NCBI RefSeq assembly: GCF_036850765.1
Contig: NC_089492.1
Coordinates: 70,184,982 to 70,248,981, forward strand
DNA length: 64,000 bases
Direction: 5' to 3'
Source of the DNA: Saccopteryx bilineata
Lineage: Eukaryota > Chordata > Mammalia > Chiroptera > Emballonuridae
In this document: positions 1-10,313 of the stretch, piece after piece
Position numbering within the stretch: position 1 is the stretch's first letter
Layout of the letters: the number at the start of each line of letters is the position of its first letter
Made by a program: the position numbers and the translations under genes
The notes under the pieces: model-generated
What the model was told of the DNA's origin: nothing
What the model saw: only the letters and a program-made list of their open reading frames with translations
The model's database searches: none

Positions 1-199
1 TATGGATTGAATGATGTGACAGTCTAGTTCCAAGGACAAGACACAGACACAAAAAAGTGGAGAACAAGTTTGAGGCAGAATCCCCTGATTATGTGACATA
101 GGATGTGTAGTAAGTGTTGTGTGGGCTGCTCTTATCTTACTTGGAAGGAAGCAAGCACAGTCCCTGTCTGTCACTCACCTTCTTGCCACCTCCACCACC

Positions 200-700
200 C
201 ACCTGGGTCCAAGCACCGACATTCATCATTCAGACAATGCAATCTCTCTCTACTTCCCTGTTGCCGCTCTCCCCTTTACCTCCTACTGACTCCATCTCCA
301 GGAGCAGCCACAATGATCTTTTTCAAGTGACTGTAAATCAGATTACATCACTTCCTGGTTTGAAATTCAGAATAAAATCCAAATTTAGCACAGGGTCCTC
401 TGAATTCAGACACCTTCCTGGTTCTCTAACCTCTGGCTCTTCTGTGGGACTGGAACGGTCTTTGCCAGGGTTGTCCCAAGTCCTAGATCCTCCTTCCTGT
501 CATTCACATCTCAGCTCAAATGCCACCACCTCATTTTCTTGACCACCCAAAGACTACCCTCCATGACAGTTATTACTGTGGAATAATTTCTGGTAAATGT
601 ACTTATGCAAGCATGGCCTATCCCCACTGTCACCCTCCCACTGTAAGCCCACTGGAATATGGTGCCCTGTCCATTGAAGTCACCACTTGGACCAGGGTAG
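200..700 (+). repeat. Probable old L2 LINE 3' region
   Basis: The stretch carries phrases typical of mammalian L2 3' sequence in the sense direction, such as 'catctcagctcaaatgccac' near 508-527 followed by 'ttcttgaccaccc', and an upstream 'ggactggaacggtctttgcc'. It is strongly diverged and its edges are uncertain. Open frames across it have no recognisable protein similarity and I do not treat them as genes. The call rests on remembered consensus only. Confidence 0.4.
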
Positions 701-1309
701 ACCAGTACCCGGCTCCTGAAAGGTAGGTAGGGAATATTTGTTGACTTCACAAGTACTCCTTCATATTCTGAGCACGTCTCTTGGCAAATCCTTCATCTCC
801 ACTATCATGAACATGTTCTCTCCCTCTTAAGGCATCTCTGCAACTTAGGAACCTCTTCAGTATTCCACATTTGCTCAGCATTCGTGACCCTGCAGATAGC
901 CAGAAAGGGAATGCCATCATGAGTCGTGATCTGTGATTCTGAGCACCTTGAGAACAGGTGGTATTTTTCAGTGTCAGCTGCAGTTCTTTGCAAGTGCTTC
1001 CCTGTTGCCATGGCAAAGGCTTGATGAAGCAAATCCAGCCAAAGAGAAGCAGGTTCTCCACTGCTCCCGAACTTTCTACATAGGCACCACCTCCCACATG
1101 GGCCCAGCCAAGGACCTTGCCCATGGCAGACCCCCGTTAACATTGACCAGAGTTCAGTTGAGTTTGCGCTTTGATACATACAAGTCTGTGTTTCCAAGGT
1201 CCTTGTCAAGGGCAAGTTTCCAGGATTTCAGTTAGAAGCTTCGTGATCTTCTTTGTTGGAAATTTAATTCTCAAGAAGCAGACACCTGCAATTTTTTCTA
1301 CCCATAATA
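701..1309. other. Unrecognised non-coding stretch
   Basis: About 600 bases with no repeat I can name. Three overlapping open frames of 100-136 codons occur on both strands, but they overlap each other and show no known motif, so they look like chance. Confidence 0.4.
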
Positions 1310-1480
1310 ATAATTATAGTTCATATTTATTAATGCTTACCTTCATTGTCTCATTTAATTCTAAAAGTCATCAAGGTGTGAAAGATACCATAATTAGTTC
1401 TATTTTACAAATGAAGAAATAGAAGCTCAAAGAAGTTAAGTCAATTACCACAGAGAACACAGTATAAGGCCAGAACAAAA
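1310..1480 (-). repeat. MIR SINE (ancient), antisense
   Basis: The order 'ctcatttaattctaaaagtc', then 'ttttacaaatgaagaaatag' and 'aaagaagttaagtcaattac', is the reverse complement of the MIR core and 3' region (standard form: 'cctcagtttcctcatctg' then 'aaaatg'). Divergence is high, as expected for MIR. Confidence 0.55.
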
Positions 1481-2424
1481 CCTAGATATTGCCCTGGGGG
1501 GGAGTCAGTGACTTCACTTTCAGTCCTAGAGGTTTCATGAAGCCTACACCAGTTCTTCAAGGAACCTGGGGAAGTACCCGGCTTATAGCTGGTGCTAGTT
1601 GGTGATCAAAACAAAGCTATGTTTTTGTCTCCTGAAGTCCCTTTGAACTCTAGCCAACATAAGTATATTCCTCCTCTCCATGAATCCCATATGTTTCTGC
1701 TCGTTCAGAGGTAGCCACTTCATGTGCAAATTTAATTGAGACATCAGATTGCACAGTCCAAGGTATCAGTCAAACCTTAGAAGTTGCTTGAATGTGCTCT
1801 GTATGCTTGGCTTGCTTTGGGCCACCTTGGCGTCACCCCTTCCTTGCATCATCTTTCCCACTGGGACTGGGAGGGAAGCAAGGGAATAAGATAGTTCTTA
1901 CTGGAACGAGCACCCCTGAAACCTGTGCTATGCTCCCTGGCCTGGCAGGTGTTGTTAAAAGCTGACTCTAGCTAGCTCTTTGTGGCCATGACTCTGCAGC
2001 GCCCCTGCTGGATCCTCCGGCAGTGGCCCACTGGGCACTTCCAGGCTTCCCTCATTTGTGCGGCATCCTGTGGTGTGTCGCCAAGATAGTCCTGGTGAGT
2101 GATGTCTAAGAAAATCCAACAACTCTCCCTCCCGCTTGGACTACAGGCACACTCATGTCCCTTGTCCCCCAAAACTCTGCAAGTGTCCATCTCAAAGCAG
2201 CAGTTTTATGGTCATAAGATCAAAGCAGTAAGATTTCCTTCTCTATATTTAGTGGTTACAGTGTCCCAGGTGCAGAGTCAAAGCCCTCCTAGTGCCCCAT
2301 AGCTGCCCATCCTCCACTACACCTGCAGGGAAAGACAGAGAATCTCCCTGGGATGAGGGAATGTGGCCAGAGGTCTGAGGCAAGCCTTCTGCAGAGCCTC
2401 CTCCCAATCCCTCTCTCTCCTCTG
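1481..2424. other. Unrecognised stretch
   Basis: I see no gene or named repeat. 'cctggtgagtgatg' at 2091-2104 resembles a splice donor, but no matching acceptor or coding frame supports an exon. Confidence 0.4.
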
Positions 2425-3595
2425 CACTCTGACTTTCTTTTTTTATTATTCTGATAAGTTATACATAACAGAATTGATCATTTTAACTACTTTGAAGTAT
2501 ACAGTTGCATGGCATTATGTACCTTCACACTGTTGTTTAACCATCACCATCATCCACGTCCAGAACCTTTTCATTGTCCCTGACTGAAGCTCTGTGCCCC
2601 AGCCCTGGTAACCACCGCTCTACTTTCTGTCTCTATGAATGTGTCTACTTTAGGAACCTCATATAAATGGAACCATACAATAGTTGTTGTTTTTCAGACT
2701 TAAGCGTATCTTCAGGGTTCAACGTTATAGCATGTGCCAAAATTTCCTTCCTTTATAAGGCTCAGTAATATTTTATTGTATGTATATACCACATTTTCTT
2801 TATCCATTCATCTGTCGATGGGCATTTGGGTTTCTCCCACCTCTTGGCTGTTGTGAATAATGCTCCTGTGAACATGAGTGTACAGATACTTGTTTAAGTC
2901 CTTGTTTGCCCTCTTTTTTAGTGTATACTCAGAAGTGTGCAATTGCTGGATCGTATGGTAACTTTATTTTTAATTTTTTTTTAGTAATCATTATGATGTT
3001 TTCCACAGTGCCATACCATTTCATATTTCCACTAACAGTGGGCAAGGTTTGAATATCTCCACATCCTCCCTAACACTTTTTATTTTCTCTTTGTGCTTTT
3101 TTGTAATAGCCATCCTGATGAAGGTAAAGTGGTATTTCACTATAGTTTTCATTTGCATTTCCCTAGTGACTAGTGGCATTTTCATGTGCTTACTAGACAT
3201 TTGTGTAACTTCTTTAGAGAAATGTCTATTCAAATCCTTTGCTCATCTTTTCATTGGGTTTTTAATTGTTATTGAGTTGTGTGAGTTCTTTTTATATTCT
3301 GGATATCAACCCCTTATCAGATATATAATTTATAAGTACTTTCTCCCATTCCATCAGTTATCTTCTTATTGTTGATAATGTCCTTGATACACCAAAGGTT
3401 TTAATTTTGATGTAATCCAACTCAACAATTTGGGGTGGGGGGTTGCCAATGCTTTAGTATCATATCTAAGAATTCATTTAATTCAACCAAATTTAATGTC
3501 CCAAAACTTTTCCCATATGTTTTTTTCTAAGTTTTATAGTTTATAGGTCTTGATCCATTTTAACTTTCCTATATAGTATAAAGTATGAACTTTTT
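2425..3595 (-). mobile_element. 5'-truncated L1 LINE (ORF2 end plus 3'UTR), antisense
   Basis: On the + strand this reads as reverse-complement L1: a 3'UTR part (2425-2660), then 'accacattttctttatccat' (2789-2808) and 'gttgtgaataatgctcctgt' near 2850, then the usual 'ttgctcatcttttcattggg' near 3238 and 'ggatatcaaccccttatcag' near 3301. Together they match the last kilobase of L1 ORF2 and the 3'UTR. Frameshifts and stops are frequent, so it is dead. Divergence suggests an old L1M-type subfamily. Confidence 0.85.
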
Positions 3596-4053
3596 TTAAG
3601 TTTTAAGTTTTCTTTAAAGTTTTAAAATTCTTATCTGCTATGGATCCTAGCCTCATGGATTTGCTTTAAAAAACCTCACATGCATATTTCTCTCACACTT
3701 ACTCTGGTATCAGTAGTTATCATATTGGTACTTCAGTCAGAGCTGAGTCAGGAAGCATCTAATTCTGACATCTGTATGATAGGAACATAGAAAGAAACTG
3801 CCAATTATCCACTGTTCTCCAGTTGGATTCCACAGAGCACAAATCCTGTGAGGGCAGCAGGTCCACACATTGGAAAATCCCAACCTAACAAAGTAAAAGC
3901 AGTTGAAATGTTGGTATCTGCAAACAATAAGGAGAGACAAGAGGAGTATTCAACTTGAAGGAGACAGCTGACGGGTGATGAGAATAGTTTGCAAGCATAT
4001 GGCAAGGGTCTCAGACAGCCTACTTCACTGTGGAAAGAATAAAAGAAAATAAG
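3596..4053. other. Unrecognised stretch between L1 and the duplicated unit
   Basis: I recognise nothing here. Short open frames on the minus strand lack any family signature. Confidence 0.4.
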
Positions 4054-4269
4054 TTTAAGTTGTAGCAAGAAGGATTAATTTAGATAGTTCCTGAGAACAT
4101 GTCTCTAGCTTACCAAGGATAGTAAACCTTTTTCCTTAAAGATTTCTCTTTTTTAAAAAAAATGAAAGACTGAAGGGTGGTGGGGTAGAGGGAAAATGGC
4201 TCCTTAAAGTCTTTTTCTTGTTGGGAAATGATATTTCGGGGAAAAAAATGTTTTGAAAGGAATTAATTT
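4054..4269 (+). repeat. Direct duplication, copy 1 (216 bp)
   Basis: Begins 'tttaagttgtagcaagaagg' and ends 'ttttgaaaggaattaattt'. The same sequence recurs at 5132-5346 with about three differences (one A/G change, one T-run length change, one G/A change). Outside these limits the two loci do not match. It is not a repeat family I recognise. Confidence 0.9.
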
Positions 4270-5131
4270 ATTTAGCAAAGTGCTCTCAGATATAACTTCC
4301 ACATATGGCGCTGCCTCTTCCCTTTATACAATTTCTGTGCCATTTATAACTAAATGTAAGCAAGAATAATAGCTACACAGCGTGTTTCTGTTGCTTTTAC
4401 TTTTTTATTCTCTGCTGTATTTGTTTTATATTGGAATGTTTCAGAAAAAGGATCAAACAGCATTAAGCATTTCTTTACTTGTCCAGTCACCTTTTGGATG
4501 GCCACTGTCACAAAGGGAGCATGTCTTGCATATCTATAACATCAGATAACCCAAAAATCAGTCTGGTTTTAGAATCTACCACTTGCTTTAGCAGGGAAAG
4601 GTGGCCCACCTTATGACAGCTGGAGGTGAGGGAAGCTGGTTGTTTGTGAATTCAGTGTACATCCTCTGAGCACATACCAACTGCTCCAGGGAAGAATGGA
4701 GAGGAGGGAATTAACTTGAATGTATCTTGGGAAATCAACTTGACACTGAGATTTTTTTACAGGTAATCCATTAAATAATTGATGTGTGAGCTCACCTGAT
4801 AAAATCAGCAATCCCAGGCCTCTTCTTATCCCCACTAGGGAGCTCAAGGCACTTTCACTTGGGTTACACTTGGGAAACAGGGCTAGCTTCCCGGTTCCTG
4901 AACAATAACACCATTGTGTTATTATTACTTTCTTACCAGTGTGGAAAGTGAACCTCTCAGATGTTGTTGCCCTGCAGCTCATCCCTGCCTCTTACCTCTG
5001 CTTGCCTGTCTGGTCTCATCTCCTACCGCTTGTCCCCCCGTCTCAGCCCCAACCCTCTTTCCTGGGTGTAAGTCCTCTACACCAAGCGTATCACCGATGT
5101 CTCCTTCCAGGACACACCACACTCTCATTTC
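4270..5131. other. Spacer between the duplicated units; possible L2 fragment
   Basis: Mostly unrecognised. 4945-5130 is C/T-rich on the + strand with 'tggtctcatctcctaccgct', loosely like sense L2. No coding evidence. Confidence 0.35.
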
Positions 5132-5346
5132 TTTAAGTTGTAGCAAGAAGGGTTAATTTAGATAGTTCCTGAGAACATGTCTCTAGCTTACCAAGGATAG
5201 TAAACCTTTTTCCTTAAAGATTTCTCTTTTTAAAAAAAATAAAAGACTGAAGGGTGGTGGGGTAGAGGGAAAATGGCTCCTTAAAGTCTTTTTCTTGTTG
5301 GGAAATGATATTTCGGGGAAAAAAATGTTTTGAAAGGAATTAATTT
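5132..5346 (+). repeat. Direct duplication, copy 2 (215 bp)
   Basis: Near-identical partner of 4054-4269, same orientation, about 1.08 kb downstream. Flanks differ: 'cactctcatttc' before and 'cttattaattcccaaac' after. Confidence 0.9.
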
Positions 5347-6929
5347 CTTATTAATTCCCAAACAAGTAGTGATTTTATTCTTCAGGGTCTCTTTGAAACC
5401 TTCCTGCTTCTCATGCTTAATGCCAGCAGAGGGTCATTTCTTCACGGTGCCCAGGGTGATGAGTCTCCCATCTTAGAACTCATCACCTTGTTGTGTGTGT
5501 TCGTGTCAGTTCCAACATTCTCTTCACTCTCTGAGCTTCTCAGTGGAAGGGATGTGACATGTTCATTCTTGAAACTCTTGTATGTGGCATATAAATGTCT
5601 GTGGTGATTAAATGAATAAATTATTATCCAAATGGTAACTAGTATTTCTAACGCATTTAAGCAACTCTTCATAGTTGTTGGATTTAATGTAAGCCAGGAA
5701 ACCAAATCTACTCTTTAGAACACATCATAGAGATCTTTTAAACCTATATACTCTGCCTCAATGAAAAATTTCACCCAAACATTTTCCTAGCCATGACCTT
5801 AGAAGAAATAAAACAAATGAAAAAACACCATTAATTGCTACATCAACACCCAAGAGTGGCAAAGAGATTCTAACCTCCAACTTTTTAATTCACTCATTCA
5901 TTTAGTCATTCAGCAAACATTTAGGGATGTCTACTTCCTATTTATAAATAAGTTACAGTGACAAAGCCTGGAATACAAGCCTCAGGAGGACCTCACTTCT
6001 TCCCTGGGTGAGCTTGCTTTCTGTTCTGCATGTTCACATTCAAATAAGTATTGTTATTTCTTCAACAAAATATCTTCTTAATTGCAACCATGTAGAAAAA
6101 GAGAAAGGTTGACATGAGTTATAATATGAAATATGTGAGGGGCAGAAAGGATCCAAAATATATGAGTTGATTTCTAGCCAGTTTTTCATGAGGAAGCTTA
6201 AGTATTAATTATTGAAGAAAAGAAAAAAGATAATCAAATTGTACTCATGGCCTTGCATTTTTATCATGTCTTGTTAAATATACAATGGGAGCATATGGGA
6301 AAATAAACTAGATTTTTTTATAGTATTTTAGTACAATTTTCATTTTGGTCTAACCTCTTGGGTGCTTGGGCTGTTACAGTAATAAGCATTCTAGAAGTAT
6401 TATGCATATTTTCATCAATAAAGATGGATTAATGACCACACTCTGAAACCATTTATCATGTGACCCCAGCGGAGAAGTTGGCAGGGGTGCTGGTTTTTTT
6501 CAGTGTGTATATTTTATTAGAACAGCTCTCCTGATCTCACAGGATTTTATTTGAGGAAGGACAGATCTGCTCCTGCAAGGTGTCAGCGTTTATCCGATTT
6601 TAAAACCCTGGACATGTTACAAAACAGCACATGGGCTTCCATCTGTTTGCTCTTTCTATGGATCTATGTTTTTTTAAAAGATTGAAAAGATATATTAGGC
6701 TAAAAATATATTCTATTCTATAGTTTTTAAGCCAAGCTAAGATTATTTCTTTTCCCAAACCTTCTAAGAAGGGGGATGCTATAGTCACCCATTCTATAAT
6801 ACCTTAAGCCTAGAAAGTCCCTAGTACTACTTGAGTAAAAATCCCAAAAAAGTAAAATGCAAATTAATAATAATGCTGGTACCTTTTTTATCTCTAGCAT
6901 TCAAAAAAAGCTTAATATTTTAATAGTTT
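5347..6929. other. Mostly unrecognised; antisense L2 fragment near 5885-6010
   Basis: 5885-6010 ('cattcatttagtcattcagc' onward, 'caaagcctggaatacaagcc') resembles the reverse complement of an L2 3' end. The rest is AT-rich and shows no gene or named repeat. Confidence 0.4.
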
Positions 6930-6936
6930 GAAAATG

Positions 6937-7151
6937 GCGACCTGTGGTGGTGCAGTGGATAAAGCGTTGACCTGGAAATGCTGAGGTCGCTGGTTCAAAA
7001 CCCTGGGCTTGCCTGGTCAAGGCACATATGGGAGTTGATGCTTCCAGCTCCTCCCTACCTTCTCTCTCTGTCTCTCTCTCCCTCTATGTCTCTGTCTCTC
7101 CCTTTCTCTCTCCTCTCTAAAATGAATAAAAATAAAAAAAATAAAAAAAAA
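6937..7151 (+). mobile_element. SINE, family C
   Basis: Starts 'gacctgtggtggtgcagtgg' with a tRNA-like head: A-box region 'gtgcagtggataaag' and B-box region 'ctggttcaaaaccc'. A 'ggcacatatgggagttgatg' body, a CT-rich part and an A-rich tail follow. The 9 bp 'gaaaatggc' at 6930-6938 and 7152-7160 is a target-site duplication. Confidence 0.88.
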
Positions 7152-7226
7152 GAAAATGGCTACTTATGTTTCCTCCTGCCTTAGTCCAACGACTACAATA
7201 AGATATTATTAAAAGTTAATGTGTAG

Positions 7227-7638
7227 GCCCTGGCTGGTTGGCTCAGTGGTAGAGTGTCGGCCTGGCGTGCAGGGGTCCCGGGTTTGATTCCCGGCCAGGG
7301 CACACAGGAGAAGCGCCCATCTGTTTCTCCACCCCTCCCCCTCTCCTTCCTCTCTGTCTCTCTCTTCCCCTCCTGCAGCCAAGGCTCCATTGGAGCAAAG
7401 ATGGCCCGGGCGCTGGGGATGGCTCCTTGGCCTCTGCCCCAGGCGCTAGAGTGGCTCTGGTCGCGACAGAGCAACGCCCTGGAGGGGCAGAGCATCGCCC
7501 CCTGGTGGGCAGAGCGTCGCCCCTGGTGGGCGTGCGGGGTGGATCCCGGTGGGGCGCATGCGGGAGTCTGTCTGTCTCTCCCCGTTTCCAGCTTCAGAAA
7601 AATGCAAAAAAGTAAATAAATAAATAAATAAATAAATA
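7227..7638 (+). mobile_element. SINE, family A (long, GC-rich), two internal units
   Basis: Head 'gccctggctggttggctcag' (A box), then 'gggtttgattcccggccagg' (B box), a CT-rich segment, 'ccattggagcaaagatggcc', two copies of a 'ggcagagc(a/g)tcgcccc' unit, 'cttcagaaaaatgc' and a (taaa)n tail. CpG content is high, which fits a fairly young copy. Confidence 0.9.
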
Positions 7639-7803
7639 GTGATGTGTGGGTGCTTTACCTGCATGCATGTGTTCCCTCCTGATTGATGTTAGCCTTGCTC
7701 TGTCCGACTCTAGTTCCGGGGCCCCTTCAGGCGGGCTTCCTCCCATAAGTCATTGTACTTTCACTTGCCTCATCGTGGTTCTTCCCAGAGGTGATTCTGA
7801 ATA

Positions 7804-8595
7804 CAGTCATCCCTCGCCATATCGCTGTTCACTTTTCACTGTCTCACTATGTCGGGGATTTTTAATTGTATATAATATCTAATTTTGTATTGTGGATTTT
7901 TTGCTTTATCTCAGGATTTTACAGTATATAGGTATTTTTATATATTTATTATTTTAATTCTTTTTGTGGTAAAATAATCAAAATAAGTGTGGAAAAGGTT
8001 AATAACAGTGTGGGAAAGGTTTATAAGAGTGTGGAGAGGGCCTGACTAGGCGGTGGCATAGTGAATAGAGCATCAGACTGGGACAGAGAGGACCCAGGTT
8101 CGAAACCCCAAGGTTGCCAGCTTGAGCACAGGCTTGTCTGGCTTGAGTGAGGGCTCACCAGCTTGAGCAAGGGGTCACTGGCTTGAGCATGGGATCATAG
8201 ACATGACCCCATGGTCTCTGGCTTGAAGCCCAAGGTCTCTGGCTTGAGCCCAGGGTTGCTTGCTTGAGCAAGGGGTCACTCGCTCTGCTGCAGCCCCCTG
8301 GTCAAGGCACATATGAGAAAGCAATCAATGAACAACTAAGGAGACTAAGGAGCCGCAACAGAGAATTGATACTTCTCACCTCTCTCCCTTCCTGCCTGTC
8401 TGTCCTTATCTTTCCCTCGCTCTGTCTCTCTCTTTGTCTCTGTCACAAAAAAAAAGTGGGGGGAAGGTTTATAAAGCCTTAAAATATATATAAATAATAA
8501 AATAAATATAAGGTCGCTACTTCACGGATTTTTGCCTATGGTGGGGGGTGGTGGTGTTCTGGAACCTAACCGTCGCTATAGATGAGGGACCGCTG
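7804..8595. mobile_element. Non-autonomous Tigger/pogo-like DNA transposon, split by a SINE
   Basis: Left end 'cagtcatccctcgccatatc'; the right end read in reverse complement is 'cagcggtccctcatctatag'. These are matching inverted termini (CAGYSRTCCCTC), and 'ta' precedes the left end as expected for TA-inserting elements. The inner sequence is AT-rich with no transposase frame. A family D SINE interrupts it at 8040-8455; removing the SINE leaves about 375 bp. The right-hand TA is not clear. Confidence 0.75.
8040..8455 (+). mobile_element. SINE, family D, inserted in the Tigger-like element
   Basis: Head 'gcctgactaggcggtggcat', then 'aggacccaggttcgaaaccc' (B box), a series of 'gcttgag' short repeats, 'aatcaatgaacaactaagga', a CT-rich tail region and an A run. 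It has more internal 'tggcttgag' units than other D copies here. Flanking 'gtggagagg' (8031-8039) and 'gtgggggg' (8456 on) may be a decayed target duplication. Confidence 0.85.
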
Positions 8596-9954
8596 CCCCA
8601 GTGACTATGTACCTGCCCCAGTGACTAAGTTGCATCCATTGAACATGAAATGGAGAGTTGAGTCAGTCATTTATTTTAGATAATACTGCCTAGAAGTATT
8701 CCCTCCAATTTAATGATCTTACAGGCCTACATTATTATTTCTGAAGACAGTCTTAGAGTACTTGTGAATGTGACGGTACTCAAAAACATGTTACCAACTT
8801 TATTAACAATCTATCTCTTTTAACCAGATTCAGTAACTGTCCATCTCTTCACATACTTTGGGAAAGCAGCCCAGACTACAGAAATGACACCATTAGTAAG
8901 TGGATGGTGGATAGGCTGGGCCCCATGGAAGTCTTCAGAATGAATTGAAATCTGTAATAATGTCAGAATCATGTTTTCCTTGGTGCAGTATTCAAAGAGA
9001 CTCTGTGTAAGGAGTATATAGACTAATAAAGAGGGGAAGGTTAATATTTGCATAGTTCTTCATAGTTTCCAGAGAAAATTTTGTCTTGTCACATCACAGA
9101 GGGGAACGTGAGACATACAGAGACAAGGTAATGCCTTGGATCACAACATCATTAAATGATAGGACGGAACTGCACCCCAGGGTTGGTGCTTTTAGATTGC
9201 ACATTTATTTTACTAAAGATATATTAACATTTAGCATATTGTTCCATTTGGTTTTGTAAAGTCCTTTTCTAGCCTTGATGATTTAAAATAAACAAAACAA
9301 AAATAGTGTGTCTGTTTGAAATTAAAATGTCCAAATGATTCTTTTATTGTGTGGGGCCTTTGTCACTGAAGATATAGGTACACATCCTTAGATGAATCCC
9401 GAGGGGCGACAAGTGAGCAATTGCGTCAAGAATCCTTATTCTTTGTGAAGGTCAAGGGTAATAAGAAGAGAAAGAGAGATGGTAAAAAAAACTATTGCCT
9501 AAAACAAAGCAAAAATCAAACAAACAAACAAAAACAAGCCTATAGTTATTCCATAATCCGTTGCTAAAAATTGCTACTATTTGTCAGCTGAGACTATCTG
9601 GTGTTCTTGAAAATCATATTTCTTCTGCTCCCCACTAGTTCTTTGGTTTTTATTGTAACACAACCCACCCACTTCAGCATAGTCTCCTTGCCTTCAAATG
9701 ACACATTCCCACGTATATTGCTGTAACAGCAGACAGTCTTAGAGCTGAAAAATGTCTTTGTAGATATTTGATAAGAAGGAAGTTACAGGGGGTTAGGGGG
9801 ACAGGTAAGACCTCAACTTTCCTACTCAGAAGAGCACCAAAAACATAGGTTATCCACATGAGTAAAACTGTGCTCACTCACCCACAGGTCCTTTCATCAC
9901 AATGCACTTGTCCAAAGAGAACTCTACAGGGACATTCAAAACCTACCCTAGTTT
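8596..9954. other. Mostly unrecognised; antisense MIR-like fragment near 9080-9200
   Basis: 9080-9200 carries 'gagacaaggtaatgccttgg' followed by 'ggacggaactgcacccc', resembling the 3' half of an antisense MIR. I see nothing else, and no credible coding frame. Confidence 0.35.
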
Positions 9955-10300
9955 GGCCCTGGCTGGTTAGCTCAGTTGGTTGAACGTCATCCCAAAACAA
10001 GGTTGCAGATTTGATCCCTGGTCAGGACACACACACACAGGAAGCAACCAAAAAATGCATAACTGAGTGGAACAACAAATGCTTCCCTTCCCCCTCCTCC
10101 CTCTATCTCTCTAAAAATCAATAAAAATCAATCCCTGGCCAGATAGCTTGATTGGAGTATTCTCCCAGAGCATGGAGGTTGCTGCTGGTTCACTTCCCCG
10201 GTCAGGGCACATACAAGAACAGCTAAATGTTCCTGTCCCCCTCTCTCCCTGCCTCTCTCAAGAAAACAAAACAAAACAAACAAACAAACAAACCAAAAAC
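9955..10300 (+). mobile_element. Dimeric SINE (units E1 and E2)
   Basis: Unit 1 (9955-10131) starts 'ggccctggctggttagctca' and ends with 'aaaatcaataaaaatc'. Unit 2 (10132-10300) starts 'atccctggccagatagcttg', contains 'agcatggaggttgctgctgg' and ends in an (aaac)n tail. Each unit has its own tRNA-like head with 'ggtcagg' after the B box. One flanking pair, 'acctaccctagt' (9941-9952) and 'accttatcctagt' (10301-10313), encloses both units, so they moved together. The same two-unit order is found at 23636-24003. Confidence 0.8.
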
Positions 10301-10313
10301 ACCTTATCCTAGT

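Noticed and set aside
3049..3375. 108-codon hydrophobic frame resembling a membrane protein
   Set aside because: It is antisense L1 ORF2, a non-coding direction, and AT-rich codons give the hydrophobic look.
7227..7300. tRNA gene
   Set aside because: The A and B boxes belong to a SINE head. A body, A-rich tail and repeated copies follow, and no full cloverleaf was found.
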